DNA of 64,000 nt from Candidatus Melainabacteria bacterium (GTDB lineage: Bacteria; Cyanobacteriota; Vampirovibrionia; Obscuribacterales; Obscuribacteraceae): assembly GCA_003151275.1 (NCBI GenBank), contig PLXC01000066.1, forward strand, positions 1 to 64,000. Direction: 5' to 3'. This document shows positions 15,192 through 23,939 of the stretch, piece by piece. The translations under genes and the position numbers were made by a program. Each line of letters begins with the position of its first letter. Positions within the stretch are counted from its first letter, which is position 1. Below the pieces are notes generated by a model. The model did not search any database and was not told the origin of the DNA. It saw only the letters and a program-made list of their open reading frames with translations.

Positions 15192-16436
15192 ATGGGTATT
15201 ACTAGACGTAGCTTTCTAAAGGGTGGCATTGGGCTTTATGCCTCATTATCCGTCGCTGAGTTGTTTGCGTTGGCAGCTGAGGCAGGTCCGCGCTCGAGTT
15301 CATCCAAAATCCTCGTGGTGGTGCAACTAGCCGGTGGTAACGATGGATTGAATACTGTCATTCCTTTTACCGATGATGCTTATTACAAGGCGAGAGCAAC
15401 GATTGGTATCAAGCAAAAGGATGTGCTCCAGCTGAATCAAAGTGTCGGATTACACAACGGCATGCCGGAATTGTCTGAACTTTTCAAAAAGGGCAAACTA
15501 GCAGTCATCCAGGGCGTCGGTTACCCGGAGCCAAGCAGATCCCATTTTCGCTCTATTGAAATCTGGCAGACCGCCGAGCCGCGAAAAGTGAAAGACACTG
15601 GCTGGCTTGGGAGATATCTTGACCTCAGCGCGCCGAGCAAGGCAAATGCATCTGATACTTTCTTTCCGGCGATCAATGTAGACCCAATTTTGCCTAAAAC
15701 ATTGTCCGCACAAAAAGTGATTGTCCCTTCCGTTAACAACGTCGCAGATTTCCAGTTCAAAGCAGATCCCAAAAACGAAGCAGACAGACTTGCTCAAATA
15801 AATGCATTCAATGACATTTACAAGGACTTCAAACTGGATCGAAAGTATGTCGATCAACTGCGCGCAGTCGGTATGGATACTACGGCTGCATCGGATTATC
15901 TAAACAAGATCGTTCAAAACTACAAGAGTACTGCGCAATATCCGAACGATAGCTTTGGCAAGGGAATGAAATTTATCGCTCAGCTCATTACCGGTGGCGT
16001 CAATTGCAAGATTTACAATATTACCCTTGGCGGTTTCGACACTCACACAAATGAGGGCCGTAATCATGATCAGCTTTTGCGAAAATTATCAGCCGGCTTG
16101 AATGCCTTTCAGCAAGATTTGGAGGCTCAGCACAAAGATCAAGATGTTGTCGTCATGACGTTTTCTGAGTTCGGCAGGAGAGTGGCTGAAAATGGCGGGC
16201 GCGGAACAGATCATGGCACGGCCGCACCGATGCTGGTGCTCGGTAGTAGTATCAAGGGCGGTGTTGTTGGCGATCACCCAAGTCTTACCGATCTTCAGGA
16301 CGGCGATCTTAAGTACAAAATTGATTTCCGGAACGTTTACGCAACAGTGTTAGACCGCTGGCTTGCCGCAGACAGCAAGCAAGTTCTCGGCGATCGATTC
16401 GACCAGCTAGACTTGTTCGCACCAACTAAGGCGTAA
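15192..16436 (+). CDS. DUF1501 family protein with Tat signal
   Basis: The N-terminus MGITRRSFLKGG has the twin-arginine motif followed by a hydrophobic stretch and a PRSSSS region, so it is probably exported folded by the Tat system. DUF1501 (sulfatase/alkaline-phosphatase-like fold) blocks follow: VVQLAGGNDGLNTVIPF, VGLHNGMPELSEL, the GYPEPSRSHFRSIEIWQTA block, GGFDTHTNEG, MTFSEFGRRVAENGG and GTDHGTAAPMLVLG. A strong AGGAGAAGTT ribosome-binding site precedes the ATG. The DUF1800/DUF1501 pair is a conserved two-gene unit with unknown substrate, suggested to handle extracytoplasmic polymers or sulfated/phosphorylated compounds. Confidence 0.92.
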   Translation: MGITRRSFLKGGIGLYASLSVAELFALAAEAGPRSSSSKILVVVQLAGGNDGLNTVIPFTDDAYYKARATIGIKQKDVLQLNQSVGLHNGMPELSELFKKGKLAVIQGVGYPEPSRSHFRSIEIWQTAEPRKVKDTGWLGRYLDLSAPSKANASDTFFPAINVDPILPKTLSAQKVIVPSVNNVADFQFKADPKNEADRLAQINAFNDIYKDFKLDRKYVDQLRAVGMDTTAASDYLNKIVQNYKSTAQYPNDSFGKGMKFIAQLITGGVNCKIYNITLGGFDTHTNEGRNHDQLLRKLSAGLNAFQQDLEAQHKDQDVVVMTFSEFGRRVAENGGRGTDHGTAAPMLVLGSSIKGGVVGDHPSLTDLQDGDLKYKIDFRNVYATVLDRWLAADSKQVLGDRFDQLDLFAPTKA

Positions 16437-16474
16437 GGCCGCTTTATCCTGAGTCAAGTGGCACTCCAATGAAA

Positions 16475-17095
16475 CTAATGCGTTTCAGCACTCGCTTTCG
16501 GCTTGGCAATAATTTTGCCGGCTACGTGAGCATCGGCTTCTTTGGCGATCCGTTTGAGATAACGAGCGTTCGTTTCGTAACCTTTAGGAAGTGAACCAGT
16601 TAGTTCAATCAGGTGTTTGCGTGCCACACCGCCACGAGCACTGTCTTCATACAAGCGCTGCATAACCGGCAATCCAATACCGTGGAACGTCAGACCAGAT
16701 TCGTCACCGACTTCGTTGCGCAGCACCATCAGCCATTCCTTGACACATTCATTGAATAGATAAGGGTCGCGTTCGTCTTGAGTTTTGATTTTGTTCTCCA
16801 AAGCCTCTGCATAAGTTTGATGCAGATCGATGTCGTCGTAGTCTCGCTCAAGGGCTTTTTTGCTTTGTTTAATTGCCTGATCGATGTAGCCATGACGCGT
16901 TGAATACTCAGCGCTCATCATCATCGAGCTGGCATTGCCTTTCGGCAATTCAGACCAAGCCTGAATCGATGTAAGTGGCTTATGTTCGCCGCCCGTGATA
17001 CCAAGCTCTTCGTTGGTGTACTCTTCGGCGAGAGCGGAGAATGAACCGCCACTAATGAATATGAGTAATGAAAGTAGAATGAACCAAGCGCGCAT
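16475..17095 (-). CDS. Secreted TPR-like protein (paralogue of the gene at 2789-3388)
   Basis: A signal peptide covers residues 1-23 (ending SALAEE). The mature protein repeats the block order of the 2789-3388 protein: GYIDQAIKQSKKALERDYDDIDLHQ as a TPR-like hairpin, YAEALENKIK, ECVKEWLMVLRNEVGDESGL, TFHGIGL, LYEDSARGG, RKHLIELTG, TNARYLKRI and GKIIAKPK. The level of matching indicates true paralogues, though this copy is separate from the esterase genes. It converges on the DUF1501 gene. A role as a periplasmic scaffold is only inferred. Confidence 0.75.
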   Translation of the reverse strand: MRAWFILLSLLIFISGGSFSALAEEYTNEELGITGGEHKPLTSIQAWSELPKGNASSMMMSAEYSTRHGYIDQAIKQSKKALERDYDDIDLHQTYAEALENKIKTQDERDPYLFNECVKEWLMVLRNEVGDESGLTFHGIGLPVMQRLYEDSARGGVARKHLIELTGSLPKGYETNARYLKRIAKEADAHVAGKIIAKPKASAETH

Positions 17096-17259
17096 TGTGT
17101 TTTTCCAGGGTTAATGGCAAATGTCAATAAGGATAATCGTTTTTCCGCCAAAGCTAATTAAGGGAATGTCACTTTAGAGATATTACGAGGAAAAAGTCAT
17201 CTACTAGCCGCATTGACGCCATTCGCAGTAAACTTAAATTGCTGTGCTGAGGTTCACAA

Positions 17260-17931
17260 ATGCTCAAGTTGCTTCCTGGTCTTCATCAATTTAAATCTGA
17301 GATTCATTCTCAGAACGAAAAGTTTTTCGAAAGATTGGCTGCAGGACAGTCTCCTGACGCAATCTTCATTACTTGCTCCGACTCACGCGTCGTCCCAAAT
17401 CTGATAACGCAGACCGATCCAGGTTCCCTTTTCGTGATTCGAAACGCTGGTAATATCGTGCCTCCTTACGAATCAGAGAGCCACATTCACGGTGAGGAAG
17501 CGACGATCGAATATGCGATCAATCACCTCAATGTGAAAGAGATAATTGTCTGCGGACATTCTGGATGTGGTGCCATGCAGGGACTGCTGGAACCAGACAA
17601 ATTGGAACTGATGCCCGCCGTCAAAAAATGGCTCAGGCATACAGAAAGAACGCGAGAAATAATCGCCCGCGACTACTGCGAGTTGGATTGGGAATGTTCG
17701 ATCAGCGCCGCAATTCAAGTTAACGTGCTTGTCCAATTAGAGAATCTGCGAACGCTTCCGTGCATTGCGCGCCGAATCATGAAGCGGGAAATTGAATTGC
17801 ATGGATGGGTCTATGACATTGAATCAGGCGAAGTCTATATCTTCGACCCGATCGACGAAGAATTTAAGGCATCGATGAAAGTCAATGATGGCTTTGAGCT
17901 GAATTCTGGACGGACTTATAGTAATAAATAA
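17260..17931 (+). CDS. Beta-class carbonic anhydrase
   Basis: The zinc ligands and catalytic dyad of the plant-type beta class are intact: CSDSR with Cys39, Asp41 and Arg43, then GHSGCGA with His100 and Cys103. RNAGNIVPP (61-69) and EYAINHLNVKEIIVCGH are also typical. It interconverts CO2 and bicarbonate in the cytoplasm, supplying bicarbonate to carboxylases or aiding pH balance. The length of 223 residues is normal. ATG 17260 follows GAGG by about eight bases. It is a single gene, divergent from the TPR gene. Confidence 0.95.
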   Translation: MLKLLPGLHQFKSEIHSQNEKFFERLAAGQSPDAIFITCSDSRVVPNLITQTDPGSLFVIRNAGNIVPPYESESHIHGEEATIEYAINHLNVKEIIVCGHSGCGAMQGLLEPDKLELMPAVKKWLRHTERTREIIARDYCELDWECSISAAIQVNVLVQLENLRTLPCIARRIMKREIELHGWVYDIESGEVYIFDPIDEEFKASMKVNDGFELNSGRTYSNK

Positions 17932-18043
17932 GCGCTGCATTTGGCGGCCGGCGTTTATAAGATCCATAGACTAATTCGTATTTATCTCATTCATTTTTGT
18001 AGCAATCGGATATATGCTTCTCTAGCTTCAAAGAGGATGACCA

Positions 18044-18355
18044 TTGGAAAATCCGAGCAAAGCGTTGCCGACGATCGAAAAGAGAGTCGATCATCTCAAT
18101 ACCATTGTCACCGCGGTCGCGGTCATGGTATTCCTTCCATTGCCGCTCCTATTAGCCTTTGGAGCCAAGGCGCTTGTGCCGATGGGGGCAGTTGTTTTCG
18201 TCGTCGCAATTATCAGATTGATTAATAGCCCCGTGCAACTACAGCGACCGTCGGTCCAAATGCTCGACCCTATCAGCGCTGCTGCTCGAGTTGCCCAGCA
18301 AACACAGAATGAAAATGCTGTAACCGGTTCACCGTCGAACAGCCCCTTGCGTTAA
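18044..18355 (+). CDS. Small membrane protein with two predicted helices
   Basis: About 103 residues. Two hydrophobic segments (about 20-41 and 43-61) form a helical hairpin, followed by a soluble Gln/Asn/Ser-rich tail. The start is TTG 18044, supported by GAGG nine bases upstream; an overlapping ATG in another frame gives no sensible protein. No family is recognised. It lies between the carbonic anhydrase and RelA-like genes. Confidence 0.5.
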   Translation: MENPSKALPTIEKRVDHLNTIVTAVAVMVFLPLPLLLAFGAKALVPMGAVVFVVAIIRLINSPVQLQRPSVQMLDPISAAARVAQQTQNENAVTGSPSNSPLR

Positions 18356-18455
18356 ATTACAGTCACGTTGCGTAAATATCCGCCCGTAAAGCTTCGACTA
18401 ATTGCTTAGATCGGAATAGACTTAGCCTTGGCTGAGCAATTCGGGGCGGTACAAA

Positions 18456-19544
18456 TTGCATCCTACTCAATCACCGTTGTTGATGGCGATGCACGATCCA
18501 ATCTTGCATCGCTTCATTTCGTTTTTAGCTGATAAGAAGGCCGAGCAGGAAGCTAATCCTGGACGGCATCTGAAGATCGAGCTGGAGCGCGATCTGATCC
18601 TGAGCGTTCGTGAGTCGTTCCGCCAAAACATTTTGGACGGAGAGCGCCATCTCCACATTCTCTCTCACCTGCTCTCGTCGATTGTTTTGCAAGGCGAGTT
18701 TGAGTTGCACAGCAATGTCATCGGTGTGCTTCCTGGTGACGAAGACGAAGACCGACCCTTCCTGATTCGAGAGCGCATTACCCGCGAGACCTTGTTCTCG
18801 GTAATGGACATTGATCTCGGAAATCAGATGCTGGATAACTTCCGCTATAAAAAAGATTTGGATTGGGTGCCCCTTCAATTATCAGCGAACTTCATCGAAT
18901 ACCTGCCCGTCGGGTGTCTTGACACAGGTGTGAATCGTTTGACGAGTCGCGTCAAGGCGGAAGAAGAGCTCTGGAATAAGGTAACGGACGAATTGTTCAT
19001 GATCGACCAGTTGGTCTCTCGTGATAAGCATTTGCGGCATTACAGCAAGTTCGTCAAAGACATTTTTGGTATCAAGATCGTCTGTGATGATGAGGCAACT
19101 TGCTTGAAAATTCATGAGAAATTGCAAGGCGTCACCGTCGCTGGGAAGGACTGGGAGAAGCTGGACGAGCTTGCTTTTGTTGCTCTTCCGGGCAACGGTC
19201 GCTCGCCTACTGATCCATTGTTGGAATTTATAGAGACGAAAAATTATCTTACTTGCGATCCATCTGAAAGAAAGAAGACCGGTTGGAGAGCGATAAAGAG
19301 CGTGGCAAAATGGCATGACCGGCTGTTTGAGATCCAGGTGCAGCCGCTAGGCAACTATTATCTAGAAATCGATCATATGGCTGGACCGTCGCACCGTTCC
19401 TTTAAGTTGAACAGAGATACGATGCGCGACGAAGTTGCTCGTCGTATTCCACTCTACGGATTCTACCGAGATCTGCTGAAGATGCTGTTCATGGAGACAG
19501 ACGTTTCATTCGAATGCGAAAATGCGTCGGTCGTGATTCATTAA
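18456..19544 (+). CDS. RelA/SpoT-like nucleotidyltransferase-fold protein
   Basis: The region of about residues 160-320 follows the RelA/SpoT synthetase pattern: TSRVKAEEELWNK (Arg165, Lys167, Lys175), KDIFGIKIVCDDEATCLKIHE (Asp202 in the metal-binding position), a GWRAIKSVAKW block in place of the usual GYxSLHxxV, and FEIQVQPLG (Glu292 in the ExQ motif). True synthetases make (p)ppGpp, but the conserved His of the GYxSxH block is Lys here, so activity is doubtful. The N-terminal 150 residues are helical and are not an HD hydrolase. The start is TTG 18456 with GGGGCGG upstream, or ATG 18483. Family assignment is by eye. Confidence 0.55.
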   Translation: MHPTQSPLLMAMHDPILHRFISFLADKKAEQEANPGRHLKIELERDLILSVRESFRQNILDGERHLHILSHLLSSIVLQGEFELHSNVIGVLPGDEDEDRPFLIRERITRETLFSVMDIDLGNQMLDNFRYKKDLDWVPLQLSANFIEYLPVGCLDTGVNRLTSRVKAEEELWNKVTDELFMIDQLVSRDKHLRHYSKFVKDIFGIKIVCDDEATCLKIHEKLQGVTVAGKDWEKLDELAFVALPGNGRSPTDPLLEFIETKNYLTCDPSERKKTGWRAIKSVAKWHDRLFEIQVQPLGNYYLEIDHMAGPSHRSFKLNRDTMRDEVARRIPLYGFYRDLLKMLFMETDVSFECENASVVIH

Positions 19545-19790
19545 ACAATCCACAATTGCCCGAGCATAGTGTGGTGTCACATGTGGTGATGCTTCGAGAC
19601 TGGCTAGATCAGCGCATTGGAACAGTGGCTTCGATAGCCAATCTATATACTGTTGAGTTGGGCACCGCCGTTCATAGCGGGCAAAATTTCTTCTTAAGTA
19701 AAGGCAAATATAAGTATATTGTTCAGCCACGTCCGTTCTGCGTTGGGCGATAGTAGACTGTTTATCTGCATCGAACCCAAGGAGACACCC

Positions 19791-20075
19791 ATGGTCACCG
19801 CTATTGCGACGAAGGAAAAAGGACTGTTCCAAGTCACCAAGAAAACCGACGAAACTTGGACCTGCTCGCCAGTTGTTTACGGATCAGTTGTGAAGTTCAA
19901 ATCTATGGAATTGAGCATGTCTGATCTGACTGGTCTATTCAGAGTCTTCCATCTTCCAGCTCCATCATTTGAAATCGTTGAGAATAGGTTCGTCGTCGAG
20001 TTCGTCGATGATATGCCTCTCGAAAGACTTTCGAAGTTTGGCTTCGGTTCATCCGAAACAAGCTACGCTGTCTAA
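19791..20075 (+). CDS. Hypothetical 94-residue protein
   Basis: ATG 19791 has an excellent AAGGAGACACCC ribosome-binding site; the in-frame extension upstream is not protein-like. The product is a small soluble alpha/beta protein with KEKGLFQVTKKTDETWTCS at the start and FEIVENRFVVEFVDD in the second half. No family is recognised. A strong terminator hairpin follows 31 bases after the stop, so the gene is expressed as a defined unit. Confidence 0.65.
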   Translation: MVTAIATKEKGLFQVTKKTDETWTCSPVVYGSVVKFKSMELSMSDLTGLFRVFHLPAPSFEIVENRFVVEFVDDMPLERLSKFGFGSSETSYAV

Positions 20076-20106
20076 CTTAAAGCCAACCGTGTTGGTCATT
20101 AATTAC

Positions 20107-20133
20107 AAGGGCGCAGGAAACTGCGCCTTTAGT
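20107..20133 (+). terminator. Rho-independent terminator after the 94-residue protein gene
   Basis: AAGGGCGCAG, a GAAA tetraloop and CTGCGCCTTT form a ten-pair stem with one G-U pair, directly downstream of the gene ending at 20075. The stem includes seven uninterrupted GC-rich pairs. The T-tract is short, so it may be a weak or bidirectional stop between convergent genes. Confidence 0.7.
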
Positions 20134-20145
20134 TGTTGGAGCCTT

Positions 20146-20586
20146 TTAGCTCACTACATCCGGAGTCTCGAAGCGCATTTTGTTAATGCGACTAGCCAGC
20201 CCGGCGATTGTTCCTGACCAGCGATTCAACATCAACTTGCTAATCTGCGTTGACGGCTTGGCTGGAGAGAGCGCGAGGCTAGCTTCGAATTTTTCCACAG
20301 CTGCGATTTCTTCCGGTTTGGTTAGTGCGCTTAGAACTTCGTCGCGACCAAACTCAGGCGACAGTAAAAACTGATGGATCTTCTCGAATGCTGGTCGACC
20401 ATCCGGCGACAATGCGCAATGAAGCACAAGAGCAGACAGCAGCGCACGCTCCCATTTGTGCCATAGCTTGTCGTGCTGCACTGGCGGCTGCGTATGACCC
20501 ATTATCTTGTCAGAAACCTGCTCAGCTAATTCGTAAGTGTTGGCACCACTTATGTCTGTTTCAAGCTCTTCTCTAATCTCACTCAT
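20146..20586 (-). CDS. Unknown protein resembling the helical domain of type IV coupling proteins
   Basis: The segment HKWERALLSALVLHCALS, then a helix ending FLLSPEF, DEVLSALTKPEEIAAVEKF and QISKLMLNRWSGTIAGLASR has the rhythm of the all-alpha domain of VirD4/TraG-type coupling proteins (FWxxAAxxLLxALILxL). However, there is no Walker ATPase part, signal peptide or membrane segment. ATG 20586 was chosen because GGTGG precedes it, dropping nine residues of a longer frame. It could be a free-standing homologue, a remnant or a chance resemblance. It converges on the 94-residue gene. Confidence 0.5.
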   Translation of the reverse strand: MSEIREELETDISGANTYELAEQVSDKIMGHTQPPVQHDKLWHKWERALLSALVLHCALSPDGRPAFEKIHQFLLSPEFGRDEVLSALTKPEEIAAVEKFEASLALSPAKPSTQISKLMLNRWSGTIAGLASRINKMRFETPDVVS

Positions 20587-20713
20587 AGTCCACCCGTTTC
20601 TGACTCGAACCATTATCTCACGGCAGAATCAATGTTCGCTCGACCGTTACAGGCAAGCGTTATTGGGAGTTACCATCGTTCTTTTGCTTCTTTAAAACTA
20701 GTAATAACCCGCC

Positions 20714-20742
20714 TTGACATCAAATTGCCGCTGGGCTAAAGT
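20714..20742 (+). promoter_or_regulatory. Sigma-70-type promoter of the 1012-residue membrane protein
   Basis: A perfect TTGACA at 20714-20719 is followed after 17 bases by TAAAGT at 20737-20742 (four of six matches to TATAAT, including the key T-A and final T). Transcription would start near 20749, giving a leader of about 137 bases that carries two hairpins before the gene at 20886. Confidence 0.6.
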
Positions 20743-20815
20743 CGAGTAGTAGTCGAGTTTCGGCTTATCAGGATCAATTTACTAGGTCAAACGTTGCATT
20801 CAGTAAGTGCGTTGC

Positions 20816-20862
20816 CACTGTCGCGTTCTCGCGCGAAAGTGCCGACGCGCCTGCTGGCGCGT
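20816..20862 (+). promoter_or_regulatory. Two adjacent leader hairpins
   Basis: The first, 20816-20841, pairs CACT with AGTG and CGCG with CGCG. The second, 20845-20862, is a perfect seven-pair ACGCGCC/GGCGCGT stem with a TGCT loop. They end about ten bases before the GAGG ribosome-binding site of the gene at 20886, so they may affect translation or mRNA stability. No known riboswitch class is recognised. Confidence 0.5.
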
Positions 20863-20885
20863 ACTCTTTTGCGAGGACAAAAATC

Positions 20886-23800
20886 ATGATTACTAAGGAA
20901 CACGACCCTGCGGAGGCTTCACCAGACGATCTGGCGAAGTTGAGAGCGGACGCTCTGCGCAGGCAAAGCACCAGATCAACTGAAGAAAAGAATTGGCAAC
21001 ATTCGAGCGATGATGAAGATTTTCAATTTGGCGATGGCGATCTAAATCTCAGCCGGATTTTGGCTCTTTCAGCCTTGGCAGTCATCGGCTTTGCCATGAT
21101 GGTGCCGGGTTCCGCACCTGTATTGTTTGCTGGTTGGGGAATTCTGCTGCTTTTCTCTGTGCACCACGTTATCCAGCAGAGAAAGATGAAGGCTGCGATC
21201 GCTAATTCGACTCGAGGCTTGTTCAGTCCGCTTCCAGTTTCTACTCCTCTGTGGGGAGCGGTCATTCCGCTGGTAACAACATTCGCGGTTTTAACCGTTT
21301 TTAGTTCGAATGGTGTGGAATCAGCTTCCAGCTCTCGGTGGCTTTTCTTATGCCTGCTCTCTTTGATTTGTTGCAGTGTGGTCGCATACTCACTTAAAAA
21401 AGCAAACAGTAAGCCGAGATTGTTAGGGCTCTTGAATGGTTTTGTAATTGGTGGTGCTTTAGCCATATTCTCGTTGTTCGCCGGTATAGCAATAATGGAT
21501 GGACTAAGCCAATCTTCAGTAGTGATGATTCTCGCTGGCTTAACCCTCTTCTATTGCGCCGATCTTGCAAAAAATCTTTTGTTGAGAGTCGATCGAAAAA
21601 AGGCTTTGTCAGTTTTCTCTTGGGCTTGCGCGGGCAGTTTAATTGCCTACGCACTGGCGATAGGTCCTGAATTACGCGGCTTTGCCGTATCACTTGGCGA
21701 AAAGTTTGCTGTTTCACAAGATCAGCGTCAGGTCGATCTTGGTTATCAGATCTTGAAAAACATCAATGCGGCACCCGAGTTGGAAATTTCTTCAAATATT
21801 AATAGCTACTATCCGCCACTGTCTGTGGCAGAGTCGTTTAAGCGTGTGGATGCGCTAGATGCGCAGAAAATGTTGTTCTTCCTTACCGGAAAATCTCATG
21901 AACCTCAAGACGCCCTTTACCAGTCTTATCAGGATGTAAATCAAACGACACCACATAAGGTGACTGGATTATCTTTGGCTGAGTCAAAAATGAGTGGTCA
22001 CGTGGACGCAAATTCATTGACGGCGGTCATGTATTGGACCATGGTTTTTGGAAATCAATCAACTCAAAGTCAAGAAGCCCAGGCTAAGATCGCGTTGCCA
22101 CCAGGTGCCACGGTCTCTCGCGTTACACTCTGGATTAATGGCATTCCACAGGAAGCGGCCTTTAATTCCACTGAAAGAGTCGTTCAGGCTTATGAATGGA
22201 TAGCCAAGCACAATAGAGATCCTTTGCTAATTACCGAAACCGCTCCTGGCATTATCAATATGCAAGCATCTCCCGTTCCGAAATTTGGTGAAATGAAAGT
22301 CCGCATTGGTATCACAACGGCCCTCGATGCAAAATCGAAACGAGACTTTAGTTTTACGGCACCACGCATAATTTCATCTAACTTTGGTGTGAGCGACGCG
22401 GCAACCGACGTGAAGCTGGAAAGTAATGCTCCCATTACGTCTAACGGTGAAGATTCCAGCTCGACAATGAAAAATGCCACATACGTCTACACCGCCCAAA
22501 TAGCACCAGGTAATCCCAAACCCTATCAGTTTATAGCTCATAGAAAGAGTGACTTCGCCGGGTTTTCTGCGAGAGCCACACATTCCAAAGAGGACATGGT
22601 GATCTCGGAAAGATTAGTAGTGAACTTGAACAAAGATGTGCACAAACTTGCTGTTGTTATCGATGGCTCTCAGGCAATCGGTAGCCATCAGGAAGAGATT
22701 GTGCGCGCTCTGGCTACCATTCCTAAATCGATTGAGACAAAAGTGATGGTGGCGGATCATCGCGATAGTGTCGAGACGCTCTCCGTCGCCGAAGCGATCA
22801 ATCGTCTGCGAAACGTGGAATATGGTGGTGGCTGCGATGATACCAACGCTTTATTGGCCGCCAAAAAGCATATCGGACGCAATGCTCACGGAGCAATCTT
22901 TTGGATACACGGTCCGCAGCCATTGGTTTTCCAAAACGATCAGGAGCCTTTGCAAGCGCTTATGAACCGTGGCGAACACCGATTGAAAGTATACGAATAT
23001 CAAATTGACGCATATCAATCTAACGGCGTAAAAAATTATCTAAATAAATTAGATCCCTCTGCAAGTCCTGTGTTTCGCACAATCTCTCAGGACAGCTCCG
23101 TCGAAAAAGACTTGACCACATGTTTCAACGGTTCTCTCGCCGGTGGTGCAAACTTCGACATAGTGCGTGAAAAGGTGCCGAATACGCACTCCCTATCTAC
23201 TAGTTACGACTTTCCTGTGGCTAGCCGGTTGTCCACGATCTGGGCTGCCGATGAAGCTCGCAAGTGTGCAGGGCTTGGTGATTCGGCTACCGCTGTGCTT
23301 TTAGGCATTGCCTACCGTGTCATCACTCCTGTAACAGGAGCGGTGGTTTTGGAAATGCAGAGTGATTACCAATATCAGAACCTGCATCGTAATTTTTACA
23401 GTGTAGTTTCAGCAAAAGCTCACGCCATGGGGGGCACCGCTGACGGTACCAGTACAATGAATTTCTTCAACACCCCCAGCCTTCAAGGAGCAACGAGCGG
23501 AACTGTCGGACCCCAGGGGCAAGACGCCTTCGCGGCGCAAAGTCACGGTCCGACTACAACGCTGTTCCCGATGGGCAGCAGTGCATCCGGTGCGCCAATG
23601 CTCCAAGGAGCAACTAATGGGATGATTGGACCGCAGGGTCAAGACGCCACTTTTGTTACTGGTGTCAACACCGCCGGAACGGTAAGAGTGAATAACCATG
23701 CCAACCTGGAAGCATTGTTGAACATTGTTGCCAACGGCATCGAAATCCTGGGAATCGTGTACGGAGGTTTCTATCTGATTAGCGGCTTCTTTATGAAGGA

Positions 23801-23924
23801 CACAAAACAGCAAGTTGCAAACAAACTGATTCTTGGCTCAACCGCCTTGATGATTGGACTTGCTACACCCGGATTGATCAACTGGCTGGTAGCAACAGCA
23901 AGGGACATTAACCTCTTTAGTTAG
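20886..23924 (+). CDS. Large membrane protein with VIT-like and vWA-like region and a two-helix tail
   Basis: Residues 1-55 are a charged cytoplasmic start. Several hydrophobic segments cover about 55-275. A long soluble part follows, with PPGATVSRVTLWINGIPQEA, RVVQAYEWI, ITETAPGIINMQ and FGEMKVRIGI, the pattern of VIT (vault/inter-alpha-trypsin) domains. A vWA-like region with LAVVIDGSQAIGS and VEYGGGCDDTNALL comes next. Thus it resembles MSEP-CTERM/XrtN-type VIT membrane proteins. Near residues 866-921 two LQGATxGxxGPQGQDA units recur with a 40-residue period. The last 80 residues hold two helices and the phrase GLATPGLINWL, reminiscent of VirB2/TrbC pilins. It has its own promoter, leader and terminator. 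The function is unknown. Confidence 0.6.
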   Translation: MITKEHDPAEASPDDLAKLRADALRRQSTRSTEEKNWQHSSDDEDFQFGDGDLNLSRILALSALAVIGFAMMVPGSAPVLFAGWGILLLFSVHHVIQQRKMKAAIANSTRGLFSPLPVSTPLWGAVIPLVTTFAVLTVFSSNGVESASSSRWLFLCLLSLICCSVVAYSLKKANSKPRLLGLLNGFVIGGALAIFSLFAGIAIMDGLSQSSVVMILAGLTLFYCADLAKNLLLRVDRKKALSVFSWACAGSLIAYALAIGPELRGFAVSLGEKFAVSQDQRQVDLGYQILKNINAAPELEISSNINSYYPPLSVAESFKRVDALDAQKMLFFLTGKSHEPQDALYQSYQDVNQTTPHKVTGLSLAESKMSGHVDANSLTAVMYWTMVFGNQSTQSQEAQAKIALPPGATVSRVTLWINGIPQEAAFNSTERVVQAYEWIAKHNRDPLLITETAPGIINMQASPVPKFGEMKVRIGITTALDAKSKRDFSFTAPRIISSNFGVSDAATDVKLESNAPITSNGEDSSSTMKNATYVYTAQIAPGNPKPYQFIAHRKSDFAGFSARATHSKEDMVISERLVVNLNKDVHKLAVVIDGSQAIGSHQEEIVRALATIPKSIETKVMVADHRDSVETLSVAEAINRLRNVEYGGGCDDTNALLAAKKHIGRNAHGAIFWIHGPQPLVFQNDQEPLQALMNRGEHRLKVYEYQIDAYQSNGVKNYLNKLDPSASPVFRTISQDSSVEKDLTTCFNGSLAGGANFDIVREKVPNTHSLSTSYDFPVASRLSTIWAADEARKCAGLGDSATAVLLGIAYRVITPVTGAVVLEMQSDYQYQNLHRNFYSVVSAKAHAMGGTADGTSTMNFFNTPSLQGATSGTVGPQGQDAFAAQSHGPTTTLFPMGSSASGAPMLQGATNGMIGPQGQDATFVTGVNTAGTVRVNNHANLEALLNIVANGIEILGIVYGGFYLISGFFMKDTKQQVANKLILGSTALMIGLATPGLINWLVATARDINLFS
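23481..23648 (+). repeat. In-gene 48-base repeat, two copies 120 bases apart
   Basis: Bases 23481-23528 and 23601-23648 encode the same 16-residue unit of the form LQGATxGxxGPQGQDA. The 120-base spacing keeps frame and gives a 40-residue protein period with Gly-Pro-Gln collagen-like character. It lies in the linker between the vWA-like part and the C-terminal helices. Confidence 0.85.
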
Positions 23925-23939
23925 AGAGTTCGGAGCAAT

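Noticed and set aside
19506..19832. Minus-strand ORF in the gap after the RelA-like gene
   Set aside because: Overlaps the ends of two supported genes and looks non-protein-like; the gap seems to hold no gene.
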